This document shows positions 7,993-18,559 of a stretch of DNA of 64,000 bases, piece after piece (position 1 is the stretch's first letter; the number at the start of each line of letters is the position of its first letter). The stretch covers positions 25,532-89,531 of the forward strand of contig CAVWFR010000018.1 of NCBI GenBank assembly GCA_963754305.1. Direction: 5' to 3'. The DNA is from DATEDA01 sp963754305 (GTDB lineage Bacteria > Pseudomonadota > Gammaproteobacteria > Burkholderiales > SG8-39). Made by a program: the position numbers and the translations under genes. The notes below the pieces were generated by a model. The model saw only the letters and a list, made by a program, of their open reading frames with translations, did no database searches and was not told the DNA's origin.

Positions 7993-10900
7993 GTGCACCG
8001 TCCACCATCCAGCCGCCCTTCATCGCATCCCCGGCGCCGACGCACCAGCCGCCCGTCTCGTCCCGCGCACCCTGCCGGCGGGAACGTCCGCGGCCGAAGA
8101 CTCGGATTGAAAGCGGCGCTGCTGCGCGCCTTCGGCCGCGAGTCGCAGGCCGCGCCATGGGACAACGAAGAGTCCATCCGCGAGGAACTCTTCAGCATCG
8201 AGCGTCTCGAGCAGCATGCGGAGAGCCTCGCTGCGGCCCAACCCGTCGCCGCGGGACCGACGCGCGGGCGATCGCTCGCCGTTCGCCTGAAGGAGAACGA
8301 ATCGGTCCTGCTCGACGCTTATCGCACCATCGCCGGCGCGGTCGGGGAAGGCCGGGCGATCACGCCGGCCGCCGAGTGGGTGCTCGACAACTATCACATC
8401 GTCGAAGAGCAGATCCGCGAGATCCGCGACGACCTGCCGCCCGGCTACTACCGGCAGCTGCCGAAGCTGACCGAAGGACCCTTCGCCGGCTATCCGCGGA
8501 TCTTCGGCGTCGCCTGGGCCTTCGTCGCACATACGGACAGCCGCTTCGACCCTGAGATGCTGCGCCGGTTCGTGCGCGCCTACCAGCGCGTTCAGCCGCT
8601 GACGATCGGGGAGCTGTGGGCAGTCGCGATCACGCTGCGGATCGTGCTCGTGGAGAATCTCCGCCGCGGGGCGAGGCGCATCGTGGCGGGCCGCGCCGCG
8701 CGCCAGGAAGCCGATACCGTGGCCGACCGGCTCCTGGGCGTCAACGGGCCTCCGGCGGCCGCGATCGGCCCGACCCTCCAACGCTATGAAGAAGCGCCTC
8801 TGCCGGCGGCCTTCGCAGTCCAGCTCGTGCAGCGGCTGCGCGACCAGGATCCCAAGATCACGCCGGCGCTGCTGTGGCTCGAGGAGCGCCTCGCGGCACA
8901 AGGCACGACCGCCGACGCGGTCGTACACGACGAGCACCAGCGACAGGGTGCGACGAACGTGACGGTGCGCAACGTCATCACGAGCATGCGACTGATCTCG
9001 GACGTCGACTGGGCGGCGCTCGTCGAGAGCGCGAGCCTCATCGACGACACGCTGCGGCCCGGCAGCGGGTTCGCGGACATGGACTTCCCGACCCGGAACC
9101 TTTACCGCAGCGCGATCGAAGAGCTGGCGCGCGGCTCCAGGTTGTCGGAGCTCGAGATCGCGCGCGCGGCACTCGCAGCCGCACGGGACCCGGCGCTGCA
9201 GAAACCGGAGGAGGGCGACGACCCTGATCGCCCCCAGCGCGATCCCGGGTATCACCTGATCGCCGGCGGCCGGCGCGCGTTCGAAGCGAAGGTCCGCTTC
9301 CGCGCGCCGCTGCGGACCTGGCCCGGCCGCTTCGGCGCGAGGATCGGCATCCGCGGCTACATCGGCAGTGTGATCGCGGTCGCCGCGATCATGCTGGCCC
9401 TGCCGCTCGCCGTGTTGGCGGGAGCGGGGATCGGCGGCTGGTGGCTCGCCGGTCTCGCGGTTCTCGGGCTCATCCCGTCGATCGATGCGGCCAAGGCGTT
9501 CGTGGACCGCGGCGTCACGGAAACGTTCGGCGCGACGATCCTGCCGGGTCTGGAGCTTCGCGACGGCGTGCCTGCGCACTTGCGCACCGTGGTCGCAGTC
9601 CCGATCCTGCTCACGACGCCGGCCGAGCTGGAAGAGAGCATCGAGCGGCTGGAGATCCACCACCTTGCAAGTCCGGAAGGGGAGCTTCATTTCGCGCTCC
9701 TTTCGGACTGGACCGACGCCGCGACCGAGACCGTCGAAGGCGACGGCGCGCTCCTCGAGGCGGCCGCTGCGGGGATCGCCCGCCTGAATCGCCGCTACGG
9801 ACCGGCCGCCGGAGGGGACCGCTTCCTGCTCTTCCATCGCCGGCGGGTGTGGAACGAAGGGCAGCGGCGGTGGATCGGGTGGGAACGCAAGCGCGGCAAG
9901 CTCCACGAATTGAACCGGCTGCTCCGCGGCGCGGCCGATACGACCTTCATCGGTGTCGGTGGACCGCCTTTCACCCCACCTCCCGCGCCGCCTGCCGGCG
10001 TCCGTTACGTGATCACGCTCGACGCCGATACACGGATGCCGCGCGAAACGGCGCGCCGCCTGGTCGGCAAGATGGCGCACGCGCTCAACCGGCCGCGGTT
10101 CGACGCCACCACGCGGCGCGTGGTCGAGGGCTACGGCGTAATGCAGCCGCGGGTGACGCCGTCGCTGCCGATCGGCCGCGAGGGATCGCTCTTCCAGCGC
10201 ATCTTCTCCGGCATGAGCGGCATCGATCCTTACGCCGCCGCGGTGTCCGACGTGTATCAGGATCTCTTCGGCGAAGGCTCCTACACCGGGAAGGGGATCT
10301 ACGACGTAGATGCTTTCGAGGCCGCGCTCGACGGCCGCGTGCCCGAGAGCACGCTGCTCAGTCACGATCTCTTCGAGGGGACGTTCGCCCGCGCCGGCCT
10401 CGCATCCGACGTCGAGGTCGTCGAGGAGTTTCCGTCGCGCTACGACGTGGCGGCCGGACGCCAGCACCGCTGGGCCCGCGGCGACTGGCAATTGCTGCCG
10501 TGGATCTTCGGTCGCGTCGATGCCGCGGCCAATGGGCGGCCGCCGATCGCACTGCCGCCGATCGGTCGCTGGAAGATGCTGGACAATCTGCGGCGCTCGC
10601 TCTCGGCGCCCGCGAGCCTCGCTGCGCTGGTGGCGGCCTGGACGCTGCCCCTGCAGGCGGCCCTCGTCTGGACGGGCTTCATCCTCGCGACGATCGCGTT
10701 GTCGACGCTGCTCCCCTTGCTCGCCGCGATCGTGCCGCGACGCCCCCGGGTCACGGCCGCGAGCCACCTGCGGGCGCTCGCCGCGGACGTCCGGCTCGCG
10801 GTGTCCCTGACCCTATTGCAGGTCGTGTTTCTCGCGCATCAGGCATGGCTGATGACCGATGCGATCGGACGCACGCTGTTTCGGCTCTTCGTGAGTCACC

Positions 10901-13900
10901 GGCATCTGCTCGACTGGGTCACGGCAGGCCAAATGAAGGTCAATCCCCGGCTCGACCGCGCCGGGTTCTATCGGCAGATGAAGGGCGGCGTCGCGATCGG
11001 CATCGCCGCCGCGATCGTCGTCGGGTGGGCGGGGAGCGACGCCTGGCCGGTGGCCGCGGTGTTCGTGATCGCCTGGATCGCTTCGCCTGCCATCGCCCGC
11101 TGGACGAGCCTCTCGCCGCTCGTGGCCGGCCGCCTGCCGGTCTCGGTTGCGGACGCCCGCGCATTGCGCCTGGTCGCACGCCGCACCTGGCGCTTCTTCG
11201 AGACGTTCGTGACGCCGACCGACCATATGCTGCCGCCGGACAATTTCCAGGAAGACCCGAGGCCGGTCGTCGCGCACCGCACCTCGCCCACCAATCTCGG
11301 CGTTTATCTCCTCTCCGCCGTAAGCGCCCGAGATTTCGGCTGGGCGGGGACCCTCGAGACGGTCGATCGCCTGGAGGCGGCGCTCGCGACGATGAGCGGA
11401 ATGCAGCGGTTCCGCGGCCACTTCTACAACTGGTACGACACGCGGGATCTGCGACCGCTCGAACCGCAATACGTTTCGTCGGTGGATAGCGGAAACCTGG
11501 CCGGACATCTCATCGCGCTCGTGAATGCCTGTGGGGAATGGCGTCGCCGCCCGGCGGCAGGCCTCGAACTCGTCGCCGGGATCGAAGATGCGCTGCACCT
11601 CACGCGCGAGTCCCTCCACGGACTTCCCGACGACCGGCGGACGCAGACGATCACGCGGCAGCAGCTCGGCGATGCCCTCGATGCGCTGGCCGCCACGCTC
11701 CGCAGCGCGCCGATGCCTTTGGAGGCTATCGGTACGCGACTGGCGGAAGCCGCGCCGTACGCCGTAACGATGGCCGACATGGCCCGTACGCTCGCGAGCG
11801 AGCGCGGCGACGATGCCGGCGCCGAGATGCTGTTCTGGGCCGAGGCGACGCGCGCATCGATCGAGAGTCACCGCCGGGACATCGCAACGAACGACGACGG
11901 CACCCGCTCACTGCCGCTGCGCCTTGCCGCGCTCGAGACAACGGCGCGGGCGATGGCCGGCGCGATGGAGTTCGGCTTTCTCCTCGACCCGGAGCGCAAG
12001 CTCCTGTCGATCGGTTACCGGGTAGCGGACGGCAGTCTCGACCCGAGCTGCTACGATCTCCTCGCCTCCGAAGCGCGCCTGGCGAGCTTCCTGGCGATCG
12101 CCAAGGGCGATGTCCCCACCCGGCACTGGTTCCGGCTCGGGCGCACCGTCACCCCGATCGGACGCGGGGCGGCGCTCGTCTCCTGGTCGGGATCGATGTT
12201 CGAGTACCTGATGCCGTCGCTCGTGATGCGCGCGCCGGCGGGCAGCCTGCTCGAAGAGACGAGCCGCCGCGTCGTCCGCCGTCAGGTCGACTATGGCGCC
12301 GAGCTCGGGGTGCCCTGGGGTATCTCGGAATCCGCGTACAACGTCCGCGACCTGGAGCACACCTATCAGTACTCGAACTTCGGCGTGCCGGGGCTGGGTC
12401 TGAAACGCGGTCTCGGCGAGAACGCCGTCGTCGCCCCCTACGCCACGGCGCTTGCGGCCATGGTCGATCCCGGAGCGGCGGCGCGCAACTTCGCCCGCCT
12501 CGCCGTGGTGGGGGGGCGCGGCCGCTACGGCTTCTACGAGGCGCTGGACTACACGCGCACGCGTCTGCCCGACGGGAAAGACGTCGCGATCGTTCGCGCC
12601 TTCATGGCGCACCACCAGGGCATGACGGTGGTCGCGATCGCCAACGCACTCCTCGACGGGGCGATGCGGGCCCGGTTCCACGCCGAGCCGGTCGTGCAGG
12701 CGACGGAGCTGCTGCTGCAGGAACGCACGCCGCGCGACGTGGCGGTGGCTCATCCCAGGGCGGAGGAGGTCGCGACCGCCGCGACGATCCGCGACCTGGA
12801 GCTGCCGGCGGTGCGACGGCTCCGCTCCGCGCACGACGCCACGCCGCAGGTGCATCTGCTCTCGAACGGCCGGTATGCGGTGATGCTGACGGGCGCCGGT
12901 TCCGGGTACAGCCGCTGGGGCGACCTCGCCATCACGCGCTGGCGCGAAGACGCCACGCGCGACGACTGGGGCAGCTATGTCTTTCTGCGCGACGTGCAGA
13001 GCGGCCACGTCTGGTCCGCCGGCTACCAGCCGAGCGGCGTGGAACCGGACGGCTACGAAGTCACGTTCACCGAAGATCGCGCCGAGTTCGTCCGGCGGGA
13101 CGGAGCGATCACGACGACGCTCGAGGTCGTCGTATCGCCGGAGGACAACGCCGAGGTGCGCCGCATCTCGGTCGCGAATGCCGGCAGCCGTACGCGGGAC
13201 ATCGAGCTCACGTCGTACGCCGAGCTCGTGCTGGCGCCGCCCGCCGCCGACACCGCGCACCCGGCGTTCTCCAAGCTCTTCGTGCAAACCGAGTATCTCG
13301 CCAGGGACGGCGCAATCCTTGCGACGCGGCGGCGCCGATCGCCCGGCGAGCCCGAGATCTGGGCGGCGCATCTTGCCGTCGTCGAGGGCGAGGCGGTGGG
13401 CGCGCCGGAGATCGAGACCGACCGCGCGCGCTTCCTCGGCCGGGGACGCGAGTCCCGCGCGCCGATCGCGGTGATGGATGGCCGGCCCCTCTCCAACACC
13501 GTCGGCACCGTGCTCGATCCCGTCTTCGCGCTTCGCCGCCGCGTGCGGGTGCCGCCGGCGAGAACGGCGCGCATCGCGTTCTGGACGGTCGTCGCGTCGT
13601 CTCGCGGCGAAGCGCTCGACCTGATCGACAAGCATCAGGACGCGACGGCCTTCGACCGCGCGGGCACGTTGGCGTGGACCCAGGCGCAGGTGCAGTTGAG
13701 CCATCTCGGCGTCGATGCGGAGCAGGCGGGCCTCTTTCAGCGCCTCGCCAGCCACGTGCTCTACGCCGATCCCACGCTCCGCCCGGCGTCGGAAGCGATC
13801 CGTCGCGGCGGCGGCGGCCCGGCGGCGCTCTGGGCGCAGGGCATCTCCGGCGACCTCCCGATCGTCCTCGTGCGCATCGACGACGTGGAGGACATCGCCA

Positions 13901-16698
13901 TCGTCCGCCAACTGCTGCGCGCGCACGAGTACTGGCGGATGAAGCAGCTCGCGGTCGATCTCGTCATCCTGAACGAACGGGGTTCGTCCTACGTTCAGGA
14001 TCTCCAGATCGCCCTGGAGACGCAGGTCCGGACGAGCCAGTCGCGAGCGCAGATCGGAGCGGACCTCGCGCGCGGCGCCGTGTTCGTGCTGCGGGCGGAT
14101 CTCATTTCGGTGGAGACGCGCGCCCTCCTGCTCGCCATGGCCCGGGCCGTGCTCATCGGGCGACGGGGCACGTTATCGGAGCAGTTGACCCGGCTCCAGG
14201 AGGCGGACACCGCGTCGCCGGCAACGAGCGTGCCTCCGCCGCGCTTGCCCTCCGCGGGCGCTTCGCCCGTCGTCCCGGCGCCGCCGAACCTCGAGTTCTT
14301 CAACGGGCTCGGCGGGTTCACGGCGGACGGACGGGAGTACGTGACGATCCTCGGCGCGGGCCGGTCGACACCGGCGCCGTGGATCAACGTGGTCGCCAAT
14401 GCCGCGTTCGGCTTCCAGGTTGCGGCGGAGGGGAGCGGCTACACCTGGTCGGGCAGCAGTCGCGAGAACCAGCTCACGCCGTGGTCGAACGATCCCGTCA
14501 CCGACCGCCCGGGCGAGGTTCTCTATCTGCGCGACGAGGATACGGGCGAGCTGTGGGGGCCGACGGCGCTGCCGATCCGCGACGCCGCCGCACCCTACGT
14601 CGCGAGGCACGGCCAGGGATACAGCCGGTTCGAGCACGCGGAACACGGGATCGCCCTCGATCTCCTCCAGCTCGTGCCGCTCGACGCTTCCGTCAAGCTC
14701 TCGCGGCTGACGATCCGGAACACGTCGGGGCGAGCCCGGCGGCTTTCGGTCACGGCCTATGTCGAGTGGGTGCTCGGCCCGTCCCGCGGCGCCTCGGCAC
14801 TCTCGGTCGTGACCGAGATCGATCCGGAAACGGGCGCGATGTTCGCGCGCAACCCGTGGAGCATCGCGTTCGGTTCCCACGTCGCCTTCGCTGATCTCGG
14901 GGGACGACAGATCGCTTGGACCGGCGACCGGCGGGCGTTTCTGGGTCGTAACGGCACGCTCGACAACCCCGCCGCGCTGGCCGGGGACGCGCCCCTCTCG
15001 CCGCGGGTCGGCGCCGGCCTCGACCCGTGCGGCGCCCTTCAGGCTCCAGTCGAGCTCGAGCCCGGAGGCGAGGTGGAGCTCGTCTTCCTCCTCGGGCAGG
15101 CGGCGACGGCCGCCGATGCGCAAGCGCTGATCGCCCGCTACCGGGCGGCGGATCTCGATGCGCTCCTGCGCGAAGTCGTCGCGCATTGGGACGACGTGCT
15201 CGGCGCGGTGCAAGTGAAAACGCCGGATCGCTCGATGGACCTGATGCTGAATCGCTGGCTGCTTTACCAGACGCTCGCGTGCCGCGTGTGGGCGCGCTCG
15301 GCGTTCTACCAGGCGAGCGGCGCCTACGGTTTCCGCGATCAGCTCCAGGACGGCATGGCGCTTGCGCTCTCGCGTCCGGCGATGACGCGCGAGCATCTCC
15401 TGCGCGCTGCGGCCCGGCAGTTCGTTGAAGGGGATGTCCAGCACTGGTGGTTGCCGCCGTCCGGCCAGGGCGTGCGGACACGCATCTCGGACGATTCGAT
15501 ATGGCTTGGCTACGCCGCTCAGCACTATGTCGGGACGACCGGCGACATCGCGGTGCTTGACGAGCCCGTGCCGTTCCTCGAAGGCCAGCCGCTCGGGCCC
15601 GAGGAGCACGATGCCTATTTCCAGCCCATGCTCGCGGAAGAGAACGCATCGCTCTTCGAGCATTGCGCGCGCGGACTCGACCGCAGTCTCGCCGTCGGCG
15701 CGCATGGCCTGCCGCTGATCGGCACCGGCGACTGGAACGACGGCATGAACCGGGTCGGCGAGCGGGGCCTGGGGGAGAGCGTCTGGCTCGGCTGGTTCCT
15801 GTATGCAACGCTCGTGGCGTTCGCGCCGCTGGCGGAAGCGCGCGGTGAAGCGGCGCGCGCTGCCGCGTGGCTCGCGCACGCCGCCCGGCTCCGCGCCGCG
15901 CTCGAGCAGGACGGCTGGGATGGCGCCTGGTACCGGCGCGGCTACTTCGACGACGGGACGCCGCTCGGGTCGTCCACGAACGACGAATGCCGGATCGACT
16001 CGATCGCGCAATCCTGGAGCGTGATCTCCGGGGCGGCGGAGCCGGCGCGCGCCGCGCGTGCCATGGCTGCGGTGGACGAGCAGCTCATCCGTCGCAGCGA
16101 GGGTCTCGCCTTGCTATTCACGCCACCGTTCGACCGCACGGCGCTCGATCCCGGGTACATCAAAGGCTATCCGCCCGGGGTCCGCGAGAACGGCGGCCAA
16201 TACACCCATGCCGCCATCTGGTCGGCGATCGCTTTCGCCGCGCTCGGCCAGGGCGACAAGGCGGCCGAGCTGTTCTCGCTCATGAACCCGATCAACCACA
16301 CGAGCACGCGGGCTGACGTGCAGCGTTACAAGGTCGAGCCTTACGTCGTCGCTGCCGACGTCTATTCGGTCGCGCCGCACGTCGGGCGCGGCGGATGGAC
16401 GTGGTACACCGGCTCGGCCGGATGGCTTTACCGGCTGGGGATCGAAGCGATCCTCGGCCTTCGTTTGCAGGGGGCGTTCCTGTCGCTTGCGCCCTGCATA
16501 CCCAAAGCGTGGCCGCATTTCGAGATCGTCTTCAAGTATCGCTCCGCGCGCTACGAGATCGCGGTCGACAACCCCAACGGAGTCTGCCGTGGCGTCGCTC
16601 ACGCCGAGCTGGACGGCACGACGCTGCCGGCCGGCGCGACGCGAGTGCCGCTGGTCGACGACGGTCAAGCGCACAAGGTGCGCGTGATCCTCGGGTAG
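7993..16698 (+). CDS. ndvB: Cyclic beta-1,2-glucan synthase (NdvB/Cgs type)
   Basis: A giant inner-membrane enzyme of ~2,860-2,900 aa that makes cyclic beta-1,2-glucan, a periplasmic osmoregulated glucan. Order seen: N-terminal ERLEQHAESLAAAQ region; membrane helices at about residues 458-495; the GT84 glucosyltransferase domain with ITLDADTRMPRE (about 676) and QHRWARGDWQLLP (about 820); further helices (about 875-1030); glycoamylase-like middle domain with NLGVYLLSAVSARDFG and HHQGM; two carbohydrate-binding repeats; and the C-terminal GH94 phosphorylase domain with GTGDWNDGMN (about 2576). The first ~38 codons from the GTG at 7993 are low-complexity Pro/Arg, so TTG 8107 is a plausible alternative start. 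Size and domain order are normal for the family and there is no frameshift. A relic of this gene's 3' end lies at 20050. Confidence 0.95.
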   Translation: MHRPPSSRPSSHPRRRRTSRPSRPAHPAGGNVRGRRLGLKAALLRAFGRESQAAPWDNEESIREELFSIERLEQHAESLAAAQPVAAGPTRGRSLAVRLKENESVLLDAYRTIAGAVGEGRAITPAAEWVLDNYHIVEEQIREIRDDLPPGYYRQLPKLTEGPFAGYPRIFGVAWAFVAHTDSRFDPEMLRRFVRAYQRVQPLTIGELWAVAITLRIVLVENLRRGARRIVAGRAARQEADTVADRLLGVNGPPAAAIGPTLQRYEEAPLPAAFAVQLVQRLRDQDPKITPALLWLEERLAAQGTTADAVVHDEHQRQGATNVTVRNVITSMRLISDVDWAALVESASLIDDTLRPGSGFADMDFPTRNLYRSAIEELARGSRLSELEIARAALAAARDPALQKPEEGDDPDRPQRDPGYHLIAGGRRAFEAKVRFRAPLRTWPGRFGARIGIRGYIGSVIAVAAIMLALPLAVLAGAGIGGWWLAGLAVLGLIPSIDAAKAFVDRGVTETFGATILPGLELRDGVPAHLRTVVAVPILLTTPAELEESIERLEIHHLASPEGELHFALLSDWTDAATETVEGDGALLEAAAAGIARLNRRYGPAAGGDRFLLFHRRRVWNEGQRRWIGWERKRGKLHELNRLLRGAADTTFIGVGGPPFTPPPAPPAGVRYVITLDADTRMPRETARRLVGKMAHALNRPRFDATTRRVVEGYGVMQPRVTPSLPIGREGSLFQRIFSGMSGIDPYAAAVSDVYQDLFGEGSYTGKGIYDVDAFEAALDGRVPESTLLSHDLFEGTFARAGLASDVEVVEEFPSRYDVAAGRQHRWARGDWQLLPWIFGRVDAAANGRPPIALPPIGRWKMLDNLRRSLSAPASLAALVAAWTLPLQAALVWTGFILATIALSTLLPLLAAIVPRRPRVTAASHLRALAADVRLAVSLTLLQVVFLAHQAWLMTDAIGRTLFRLFVSHRHLLDWVTAGQMKVNPRLDRAGFYRQMKGGVAIGIAAAIVVGWAGSDAWPVAAVFVIAWIASPAIARWTSLSPLVAGRLPVSVADARALRLVARRTWRFFETFVTPTDHMLPPDNFQEDPRPVVAHRTSPTNLGVYLLSAVSARDFGWAGTLETVDRLEAALATMSGMQRFRGHFYNWYDTRDLRPLEPQYVSSVDSGNLAGHLIALVNACGEWRRRPAAGLELVAGIEDALHLTRESLHGLPDDRRTQTITRQQLGDALDALAATLRSAPMPLEAIGTRLAEAAPYAVTMADMARTLASERGDDAGAEMLFWAEATRASIESHRRDIATNDDGTRSLPLRLAALETTARAMAGAMEFGFLLDPERKLLSIGYRVADGSLDPSCYDLLASEARLASFLAIAKGDVPTRHWFRLGRTVTPIGRGAALVSWSGSMFEYLMPSLVMRAPAGSLLEETSRRVVRRQVDYGAELGVPWGISESAYNVRDLEHTYQYSNFGVPGLGLKRGLGENAVVAPYATALAAMVDPGAAARNFARLAVVGGRGRYGFYEALDYTRTRLPDGKDVAIVRAFMAHHQGMTVVAIANALLDGAMRARFHAEPVVQATELLLQERTPRDVAVAHPRAEEVATAATIRDLELPAVRRLRSAHDATPQVHLLSNGRYAVMLTGAGSGYSRWGDLAITRWREDATRDDWGSYVFLRDVQSGHVWSAGYQPSGVEPDGYEVTFTEDRAEFVRRDGAITTTLEVVVSPEDNAEVRRISVANAGSRTRDIELTSYAELVLAPPAADTAHPAFSKLFVQTEYLARDGAILATRRRRSPGEPEIWAAHLAVVEGEAVGAPEIETDRARFLGRGRESRAPIAVMDGRPLSNTVGTVLDPVFALRRRVRVPPARTARIAFWTVVASSRGEALDLIDKHQDATAFDRAGTLAWTQAQVQLSHLGVDAEQAGLFQRLASHVLYADPTLRPASEAIRRGGGGPAALWAQGISGDLPIVLVRIDDVEDIAIVRQLLRAHEYWRMKQLAVDLVILNERGSSYVQDLQIALETQVRTSQSRAQIGADLARGAVFVLRADLISVETRALLLAMARAVLIGRRGTLSEQLTRLQEADTASPATSVPPPRLPSAGASPVVPAPPNLEFFNGLGGFTADGREYVTILGAGRSTPAPWINVVANAAFGFQVAAEGSGYTWSGSSRENQLTPWSNDPVTDRPGEVLYLRDEDTGELWGPTALPIRDAAAPYVARHGQGYSRFEHAEHGIALDLLQLVPLDASVKLSRLTIRNTSGRARRLSVTAYVEWVLGPSRGASALSVVTEIDPETGAMFARNPWSIAFGSHVAFADLGGRQIAWTGDRRAFLGRNGTLDNPAALAGDAPLSPRVGAGLDPCGALQAPVELEPGGEVELVFLLGQAATAADAQALIARYRAADLDALLREVVAHWDDVLGAVQVKTPDRSMDLMLNRWLLYQTLACRVWARSAFYQASGAYGFRDQLQDGMALALSRPAMTREHLLRAAARQFVEGDVQHWWLPPSGQGVRTRISDDSIWLGYAAQHYVGTTGDIAVLDEPVPFLEGQPLGPEEHDAYFQPMLAEENASLFEHCARGLDRSLAVGAHGLPLIGTGDWNDGMNRVGERGLGESVWLGWFLYATLVAFAPLAEARGEAARAAAWLAHAARLRAALEQDGWDGAWYRRGYFDDGTPLGSSTNDECRIDSIAQSWSVISGAAEPARAARAMAAVDEQLIRRSEGLALLFTPPFDRTALDPGYIKGYPPGVRENGGQYTHAAIWSAIAFAALGQGDKAAELFSLMNPINHTSTRADVQRYKVEPYVVAADVYSVAPHVGRGGWTWYTGSAGWLYRLGIEAILGLRLQGAFLSLAPCIPKAWPHFEIVFKYRSARYEIAVDNPNGVCRGVAHAELDGTTLPAGATRVPLVDDGQAHKVRVILG

Positions 16699-16866
16699 TC
16701 GACCTGGTCAGCCCGAGTCTCCGTTCGGGCGCAGCCGCCCCTCGAGTCCCGATGATCCGAGGCTCGCCGTGATCCTTATCGGGAGTGCTTCGTTTCTAGA
16801 AGGAGAGCGCGGCGACTCGCGCCCCGGGCATGACCTGGAAAACGGAGGTAAAGTCCGGCGCATCCG

Positions 16867-18540
16867 ATGGCTTGCGATCTCCTCATCAGGAACGGCACGC
16901 TGATCGACGGCACGGGCGCGCCGGCGCGGTGCGCGGACGTGGCCGTCGCCGGCGGGCGCATCGTCGAGATCGGCGATGTCACGGGAAATGCGAGCAGGGT
17001 GATCGACGCCGCCGGCCTGGTGGTCGCGCCCGGATTCATCGATCCGCACACGCATTACGATGCGCAGATCTGCTGGGACGGCGCGGTGACGCCGTCGTCC
17101 TGGCACGGCGTGACCTCGGTCGTGATGGGCAACTGCGGCGTCGGCATCGCGCCCTGCCGCCCCGAAGCGCGCGAGATCACGATGCGGGACCTCGTCAACG
17201 TGGAAGCGATCCCGTTCGAGGTGCTCGACAGGGGCATCACCTGGGACTGGGAGAGCTTCCCGCAGTATTTGGACGCCGCCGCGGCACGCAAGCCCTCGCT
17301 CAACCTCGCCTTCCTCGCGCCGCTCACGCCCTTCCGCCATTACGTCATGGGCGAGGCTTCGATGGAGCGGGCCGCATCGCCGGCAGAGACGGCCGAGATC
17401 AAGGCGCTTCTCGGCGAGGCAGTGGACGCCGGCGCATTCGGTTTTTCCAGCACCATCCTCAACCAGCACCTGGGCTTCCAGGGCCGCCCGCTCGCCTGCC
17501 GCAACGCGAGCCGCGGGGAATTGAGGGCCTACGCCAACGCGCTCCGGGAACGGGGCAAGGGCGCGATCGAGATCGCGCTCACGCGCCAGATCGCCGTGCT
17601 GGAGGACGACGGGCTGGAGCTGCTCGATCTGCTGCTCGGCGAGAGCGCGCGCCCGGTCACCTTCATCGCCATGTTCGACCGCGACGACCTGCCCGAAGCG
17701 GTGCGCGAGACGCTGCGCAAGGCGGCGCCGATGATCGCGCGCGGCGCGCGGCCGCAGACCTCGCCGCTGCCGCTCACGCGCGAGATCAACATGCGCAGTC
17801 CCTTCTCGTTCGCCGCCTTCCCGTCGTGGCAGCGCGTCTTCGAGGACAAGTCGAAAGCGGCGCAAGCCGCGGTGTATCGCGATCCCTCCTTCCGCAACCA
17901 GTTCCGCGAGGAGCTCAAGCGCCCCGCGGCCTTCGGCAACTGGGCGCGCATCACGGTGCACGAGGTGAAATCCGAAGCGCTGAAGAACCTGGAAGGACGG
18001 ACGGTCGCCGAGATTGCGGCCGCGCAGGGCAAGGACGGCGTCGACGCCTTCCTCGATATCACGCTCGCCGACGACCTGGAGAACGAGTTCACCATGGCGT
18101 CGTTCAACACGCGCGTCGACCGCATGGCCGAGCTGCTGAACGACCCGAGCGTGCTGCTCGGTCTCGGCGACGGCGGCGCCCATCTCGACATGCTGTGCGA
18201 CTCGGGCTATCCCACCTACGTGCTCGGCACCTGGGTGCGCGAGCGCAAGGTGCTGACGCTCGAAGAGGCGGTGCGCCGCATGACCTCGGACCCCGCCGAT
18301 TTCTACGGCATCCGGGACCGCGGGCGCCTGCAGCCGGGCCTCGCCGCGGACATTGCGATCTTCGACCCGGCTACGGTCGGCTCGGCCGGCCGCCCCGAGC
18401 GGCGCTACGACCTTCCAGGCGGCGCGAAGCGGATGGTGATGCGCTCGCGCGGCATCGAGTGCACGGTCGTCAACGGGGAAGTGACCTGGGAGGACGGCGC
18501 ACTGACCGGGGCCGCTGCCGGACAGGTCCTGCGCTCTTGA
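16867..18540 (+). CDS. N-acyl-D-amino-acid deacylase family amidohydrolase
   Basis: A 557-aa metal-dependent amidohydrolase of the D-aminoacylase group. It has LIRNGTLIDGTG at the N-terminus, the metal-binding FIDPHTHYD (about residue 60), a conserved Cys in GNCGVG (about 94), GFSSTI, and the late GDGGAH (about 438) followed by the composite beta-domain LQPGLAADIAIFD. It hydrolyses N-acyl groups from D-amino acids or related amides in the cytoplasm. The ATG at 16867 gives the family start; a 168-nt gap separates it from the glucan synthase gene. The TctC receptor gene starts 19 nt after its stop, so receptor and hydrolase probably form an uptake/degradation pair. Confidence 0.9.
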   Translation: MACDLLIRNGTLIDGTGAPARCADVAVAGGRIVEIGDVTGNASRVIDAAGLVVAPGFIDPHTHYDAQICWDGAVTPSSWHGVTSVVMGNCGVGIAPCRPEAREITMRDLVNVEAIPFEVLDRGITWDWESFPQYLDAAAARKPSLNLAFLAPLTPFRHYVMGEASMERAASPAETAEIKALLGEAVDAGAFGFSSTILNQHLGFQGRPLACRNASRGELRAYANALRERGKGAIEIALTRQIAVLEDDGLELLDLLLGESARPVTFIAMFDRDDLPEAVRETLRKAAPMIARGARPQTSPLPLTREINMRSPFSFAAFPSWQRVFEDKSKAAQAAVYRDPSFRNQFREELKRPAAFGNWARITVHEVKSEALKNLEGRTVAEIAAAQGKDGVDAFLDITLADDLENEFTMASFNTRVDRMAELLNDPSVLLGLGDGGAHLDMLCDSGYPTYVLGTWVRERKVLTLEEAVRRMTSDPADFYGIRDRGRLQPGLAADIAIFDPATVGSAGRPERRYDLPGGAKRMVMRSRGIECTVVNGEVTWEDGALTGAAAGQVLRS

Positions 18541-18559
18541 AAGACAAACGGAGACCACC

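Noticed and set aside
8020..10767. A 915-codon minus-strand open frame
   Set aside because: It is antisense to the glucan synthase gene, is Arg/Asp/Gly-rich as expected from the complementary frame of GC-rich coding DNA, and has no family motif.
11538..14894. A 1,118-codon plus-strand open frame
   Set aside because: It is an out-of-phase frame within ndvB, extremely Arg-rich and without domains.
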